Below, one piece after another: positions 60,708 to 64,000 of a DNA stretch of 64,000 bases. Source of the DNA: Comamonadaceae bacterium (GTDB lineage Bacteria; Pseudomonadota; Gammaproteobacteria; Burkholderiales; Burkholderiaceae_C). The stretch spans positions 248,001 through 312,000 of the forward strand of contig JAIYAR010000010.1 in the NCBI GenBank assembly GCA_027488985.1, given 5' to 3'. The notes beneath the pieces are model-generated. The model saw nothing but the letters and a program-made list of their open reading frames with translations, had not been told where the DNA came from and ran no database searches. How positions within the stretch are numbered: position 1 is the first letter of the stretch; each line of letters begins with the position of its first letter. The position numbers and the translations under genes are program-made.

Positions 60708-61394
60708 CTACACCGTGGCCAGCCGGTAGCCCACGCCCACTTCCGTCAGCAGGTGGCGGGGCTCCGCGGGGTTGCTCTCCAACTTGGCACGCAACTGGCC
60801 CATATAAAGTCGCAAGTAGTGGGTGTGGTCCACAAACTCGGCGCCCCACACATCCAGCAGCAGCTGCCGGTGGGTCACCACTTTGCCCGCACTGCGCACC
60901 AGACGGGCCAGGAGATTAAATTCGGTAGGAGTGAGATGCAGCTCCGCACCTGCCAAGTGCACCGAACGGGCTTCAAGGTCGATCTCCAGCCCGTCCAACG
61001 TGTGGCGCGTGACCGCAGCGGCCACGGTGGTGCCACGATGCCGCAGCGCCACGCGGATGCGAGCCAACAGTTCTGCCACGCTGAAAGGTTTGACCAGATA
61101 GTCGTCTGCGCCGGCATCCAGCAGCTGCACTTTCTGAGCCTCCTGGTGCCGGGCCGATACCACCAGCACCGGAAAATTGTGCGTTAGCCGGATGCGTCGC
61201 AACAGCTCAGCGCCGTCCCCATCCGGCAGGCCCAAGTCCAACAACATCAGGTCAGGCGTGGCATGCTCCACCATGGAGCCGGCCTCGCTCAGCGACACAG
61301 CCGTGCGCACCGTGAACCCTTCCAGGCTCAAAGCTTGACGCATCATCTCGCGGATGCTGCGGTCGTCTTCCACCACCAGGACTTGCAAACTCAT
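60708..61394 (-). CDS. KdpE-like response regulator (OmpR family)
   Basis: This 228-residue protein, read from MSLQVLVVEDDRSIREMMRQ, has a receiver domain (LMLLDLGLPDGDGAELL with the phospho-Asp, VVSARHQEAQKVQLLDAGAD, LVKPFSVAELLARI) and a C-terminal winged helix (LTPTEFNLLARLVRSAGKVV, then HTHYLRLYMGQLRAKLE) as in KdpE. The ATG overlaps the sensor kinase stop by 4 bp. It probably regulates K+-related genes, possibly the adjacent kup. The upstream in-frame ATG at 61445 is inside the kinase gene. Confidence 0.92.
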   Translation of the reverse strand: MSLQVLVVEDDRSIREMMRQALSLEGFTVRTAVSLSEAGSMVEHATPDLMLLDLGLPDGDGAELLRRIRLTHNFPVLVVSARHQEAQKVQLLDAGADDYLVKPFSVAELLARIRVALRHRGTTVAAAVTRHTLDGLEIDLEARSVHLAGAELHLTPTEFNLLARLVRSAGKVVTHRQLLLDVWGAEFVDHTHYLRLYMGQLRAKLESNPAEPRHLLTEVGVGYRLATV

Positions 61395-62905
61395 ACGGCA
61401 TCTCCCGGTGGTGCCAAGGATGGCTGTGCCGCCAAGGGCAGGCACACCCGGAAGCTATTGCCCCCCGCTTGGCGCGCTCGAACGCTGATGCGGCCGCCAT
61501 GGGCCAGTGCAATGGCACGGCACAGGGCCAAACCCAAGCCTGCACCCTGTTTGCCCGACTGGTCGCCACGCGAATAGGGTTCAAAAATTTGTGCCTGCAA
61601 TTCTTTGTGGATCACGGGGCCACGGTCCTGCACCATGAGTTGTATTTGTCCCTCGCAAACGCTTACCTTGAGGGCCACCGTGTCTTCACTGTATTTCAGG
61701 GCGTTATCCAGCAGGTTGTCCAGCAGCTGCGCTATCAGCACTGCGTTCACGCGCACCAGCGGCAAATCTGTAGACAGCTGCAGCCGGATCCGCGCACCCG
61801 CGTCCGCCTGCCGCTGCCGCGCCACACAGGCGCCGGCAATCTCTTCCAACGATTCCCAATCTACCGCCAGTGTTTGGTCGCTGTTGGCCAGCTGCACGAG
61901 CTGCAAGGTGTTCTCGGTAAGGCGGGACAAATGGGTGGCCGACTGCACAATGCCGTCCAACAATGCAGCTTGCTCATCCGCCGACATCTTGTCGCGCTGG
62001 GTGAGCAGAGAACTGGCATTACCCACGAGCGCGGCAAGCGGTGTACGCAAGTCGTGCGATACGGCCGCCAGAAAGGTGTTTTGCAGTTGCTGGCGGGTGT
62101 TGCGCTCGTCGGCCAGCGCCATTTCGTGACCCAAGCGCAAACGCTCCAGTGCCTGGCCGATCAAAGCACACAGTGCCTGGGCGTGCTCGCGTCCAGCCTC
62201 GTCCGCCGCCTCAATGTTTTGCACGCAGACGGCTCCATGCATGTGCTCTCCGTTTCCCAAGGGCAGATACCACGCATTCAAACCGGGCCAGCGACCTGTG
62301 CCGGGCCCCAGAACTGCCGCCTCACGCATGGAAGCGCGCAGACCGTCTTGCATCGACGGCGTGAGCTCTACCGTGGCATCGACTCCCGAAAGCTGACCTT
62401 CAGAATGCAATGCCAATACCGTGGGACCATCAAATGCCTGAGCCACATGCCGTGCGCCTGCGCGCGCTGCGGCAGCAGCATCCGGGCAAAGCGCAAGCTG
62501 CGAAGCCAGGGTTTGCAACTGCTCGGCACGGCCGGCATGCAAACGGGCCAGCGCCGTGTTGCGGCGCAGTCGCTGGCTCAGCTGGCTGATCACTAAGGCC
62601 ACCACCGTCATGACGACCAGCGCCACCAAATGCTCTTGGCTGTCCACCGCAAAGTTCCATCGAGGTGGAACGAAAAAAAAGTTCAAGCACACCACCGCCA
62701 GCACTGCACAGCTCATGGAGGCAGCGGGAGGCAACACATAGGCACCGACCACTACGGCCAGCACATACAACATGGACTGGGTCATGACTGTGATGTGCGT
62801 GTCCAATACCAGGCCAACGCCAGTGGGCAAAGCCAGCAGCAACAGGAGCCAAACGGCCTGCCTGCCAGTGCGGTTGTCGGGAGTGAGCAAGGTGCTGTTT
62901 GTCAT
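61391..62905 (-). CDS. KdpD-like sensor histidine kinase lacking the N-terminal KdpD domain
   Basis: This 504-residue protein starts at MTNSTLLTPDNRTGRQ. It has a DUF4118-type membrane region of four helices (about 17-112, with FFFVPPRWNFAVDSQEH typical of KdpD), a GAF-like domain (about 125-255), a dimerisation domain with AVSHDLRTPL (His284), and an ATPase domain (LLDNALKYSED, GAGLGLALCRAIALAHGG). The roughly 400-residue N-terminal KdpD and universal-stress domains of classical KdpD are missing. It phosphorylates the downstream regulator, with which it overlaps by 4 bp. Confidence 0.92.
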   Translation of the reverse strand: MTNSTLLTPDNRTGRQAVWLLLLLALPTGVGLVLDTHITVMTQSMLYVLAVVVGAYVLPPAASMSCAVLAVVCLNFFFVPPRWNFAVDSQEHLVALVVMTVVALVISQLSQRLRRNTALARLHAGRAEQLQTLASQLALCPDAAAAARAGARHVAQAFDGPTVLALHSEGQLSGVDATVELTPSMQDGLRASMREAAVLGPGTGRWPGLNAWYLPLGNGEHMHGAVCVQNIEAADEAGREHAQALCALIGQALERLRLGHEMALADERNTRQQLQNTFLAAVSHDLRTPLAALVGNASSLLTQRDKMSADEQAALLDGIVQSATHLSRLTENTLQLVQLANSDQTLAVDWESLEEIAGACVARQRQADAGARIRLQLSTDLPLVRVNAVLIAQLLDNLLDNALKYSEDTVALKVSVCEGQIQLMVQDRGPVIHKELQAQIFEPYSRGDQSGKQGAGLGLALCRAIALAHGGRISVRARQAGGNSFRVCLPLAAQPSLAPPGDAV

Positions 62906-62990
62906 GGTGAGGCAGCGTATCACCGCGGGTATCAGGATGGCATAAGTGCCCAAGTAAAATCGCGCCCTACAACTCAAGGAAAGACTCGCT

Positions 62991-63704
62991 ATGGGCGCGC
63001 AATGGAAAGCAAAGGGCAAAGCTCTGGTGGCCGATGCCAAGGGCCGGCTATTTACCAAGCTGGTGAAAGAAATTACGGTGGCCGCCCGCGGCGGCGCGGA
63101 CCCCGCTGCCAACGCCAAGCTGCGCCTGGTGGTCGAGCAGGCCCGCAAGGTCTCGATGCCCAAAGAAACGCTGGAGCGCGCCATCAAGAAAGGTGCCGGA
63201 CTGACGGGCGAGGTCATCAACTACGAACACGTCATCTACGAAGGCTTTGCGCCTCACCAAGTGGCAGTGATGGTGGAGTGCCTGACCGACAACGTGAAAC
63301 GCACCGCCCCTGAAATGCGCGTGTTGTTCCGCAAAGGCCAGCTGGGCACCAGCGGCTCAGTGGCTTGGGATTTCAACCATCTGGGCATGATCGAAGCGGC
63401 CCCCACCGCTGCCGACTCGGATGCCGAAGTGGCCGCGATTGAAGCCGGTGCACAAGACTTTGAAGCCGGTGATGAAGAAGGCAACACCGTGTTTTACACC
63501 GACCCGGCCGACCTGGACCTAGTCGCCCGCGCCCTGCCCAACTTCGGCTTTAACGTGCTGTCGATGAAGCTGGGCTACAAAGCCAAAAACCCTGTCGACC
63601 CCACCAGCCTGAGCGCCGAAGCGCTGGAAGAAGTGGAAGCCTTCCTGGCAGCCATCGACGAAAACGACGACGTACAAAACGTGTACGTGGCGCTGGCGGG
63701 TTGA
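62991..63704 (+). CDS. yebC: YebC/PmpR family regulatory protein
   Basis: This 237-residue protein starts [66 protein letters not shown] and [19 protein letters not shown] are the conserved blocks, and [19 protein letters not shown] follows. YebC/PmpR proteins were described as transcriptional regulators; recent work on the family also connects them to translation of proline stretches. Its stop overlaps a TTG start of the next gene. It is divergent from the sensor kinase with 85 bp between. Confidence 0.96.
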   Translation: MGAQWKAKGKALVADAKGRLFTKLVKEITVAARGGADPAANAKLRLVVEQARKVSMPKETLERAIKKGAGLTGEVINYEHVIYEGFAPHQVAVMVECLTDNVKRTAPEMRVLFRKGQLGTSGSVAWDFNHLGMIEAAPTAADSDAEVAAIEAGAQDFEAGDEEGNTVFYTDPADLDLVARALPNFGFNVLSMKLGYKAKNPVDPTSLSAEALEEVEAFLAAIDENDDVQNVYVALAG

Positions 63705-64000
63705 AGCAGTTTCCCGCCGCCACCCTGGCGGCACTCTGGGCGGCAGTGCTGGGTTGGGGCATCTTCCAACACCGCCTGCCGCTCTTGGTTTTGGGGCTGG
63801 CAGTTGCACTCAACGCCGCGACCTTCATTGCCTACCGGCTGGATAAACGCGCTGCGAGAGCCAATCGGTGGCGCGTTAAAGAAAACACTCTGCACCTGTT
63901 CGGCTTGGCCGGCGGCTGGCCCGCTGCGCGACTGGCGCAGCAGGTGCTGCGACACAAGACCGTCAAGCCCGGTTTTCAGGCGATGTATTGGCTGACGGTG
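63701..64000 (+). CDS. DUF1294 membrane protein (3' end outside window)
   Basis: Reading from TTG 63701, 100 codons are open to the end of the window. The sequence shows an N-terminal hydrophobic helix ([13 protein letters not shown]), a second ([18 protein letters not shown]), then [27 protein letters not shown] and [17 protein letters not shown], the DUF1294 pattern. No ATG is suitable, and the TTG overlaps the yebC TGA (TTGA), suggesting translational coupling. Many DUF1294 proteins carry an N-terminal cold-shock domain, which is absent here. Function unknown. Confidence 0.8.
   Translation, partial: MKQFPAATLAALWAAVLGWGIFQHRLPLLVLGLAVALNAATFIAYRLDKRAARANRWRVKENTLHLFGLAGGWPAARLAQQVLRHKTVKPGFQAMYWLTV

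Overview
The window is one contiguous stretch of a beta-proteobacterial chromosome. Gene families and local gene orders (pepA-holC, lptFG, psuKG, the cysI-DUF934-cysHDN operon, yebC) point to Burkholderiales. A short repeat with an AGCTAT head and a GCTGCTCGCGCA core, scattered through the DNA, suggests a Comamonadaceae member of the Rhodoferax/Polaromonas kind. That assignment is inference from gene content and repeat style; no 16S gene is present. Coding density is high, strands alternate in operon blocks, and no phage, insertion sequence or CRISPR array was seen.

Layout. 1-9.7 kb: end of a stomatin-like gene, tRNA-Ser(GGA), the pepA-holC-small protein operon, the LPS exporters lptF-lptG coupled to a CbiX/SirB-like chelatase, a CysB-type LysR regulator with a PLP aminotransferase, a PQQ-type sugar dehydrogenase and an unknown gene. 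9.7-18.8 kb: a large HrpA helicase carrying repeat-derived inserts, argA, dsbB, yggX, an MnmC protein with an apparently dead methyltransferase half, and a double receiver-like protein. 18.8-28.6 kb: a nucleoside/pseudouridine module, with a BMP-type ABC importer, psuG and psuK on the minus strand and, divergently, a ribokinase-like kinase, a nucleoside hydrolase and an isopenicillin-N-synthase-like dioxygenase. 28.6-32.9 kb: a visibly AT-richer accessory patch with a membrane GGDEF-EAL protein, a winged-helix protein, an unknown small protein and long non-coding gaps. 32.9-40.6 kb: sulfate assimilation (TauE-type exporter, cysI, DUF934, APS reductase cysH, cysD, cysN), then a ferredoxin and a ferredoxin-NADP reductase. 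40.7-43.7 kb: tRNA-Asn(GTT), then a small J-domain protein with three unknown genes. 43.7-53.4 kb: a complete non-phosphorylative L-fucose-type pathway with its own sugar ABC importer and a divergent IclR regulator. 53.4-64 kb: cheV, a MOSC protein, a DEDDh exonuclease, a MioC-like flavodoxin, a CoA-transferase family protein, an acyltransferase-3 membrane protein, kup with a short KdpD/KdpE-like pair, yebC and the start of a DUF1294 gene.

How the genes work together. The nucleoside module would import nucleosides and split them: PsuK/PsuG turn pseudouridine into uracil and ribose-5-phosphate, and the hydrolase plus kinase do the equivalent for N-glycosidic nucleosides. The fucose operon covers import, mutarotation, oxidation, lactone opening, dehydration, a second oxidation and cleavage. 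The sulfur operon makes sulfide; the neighbouring ferredoxin and reductase could supply electrons, and the distant CbiX/CysB pair is functionally related (siroheme, cysteine regulon).

The most striking signal is the repeat structure. A roughly 50-bp element occurs about eight times, and five copies lie in frame inside genes (hrpA, dsbB, cysI and the first codons of the DUF934 gene and cysN, the last two encoding the same IAAxAHSTGA peptide). A second 68-bp palindromic element occurs twice in hrpA exactly 1500 bp apart, with a compensatory base-pair change in its stem.
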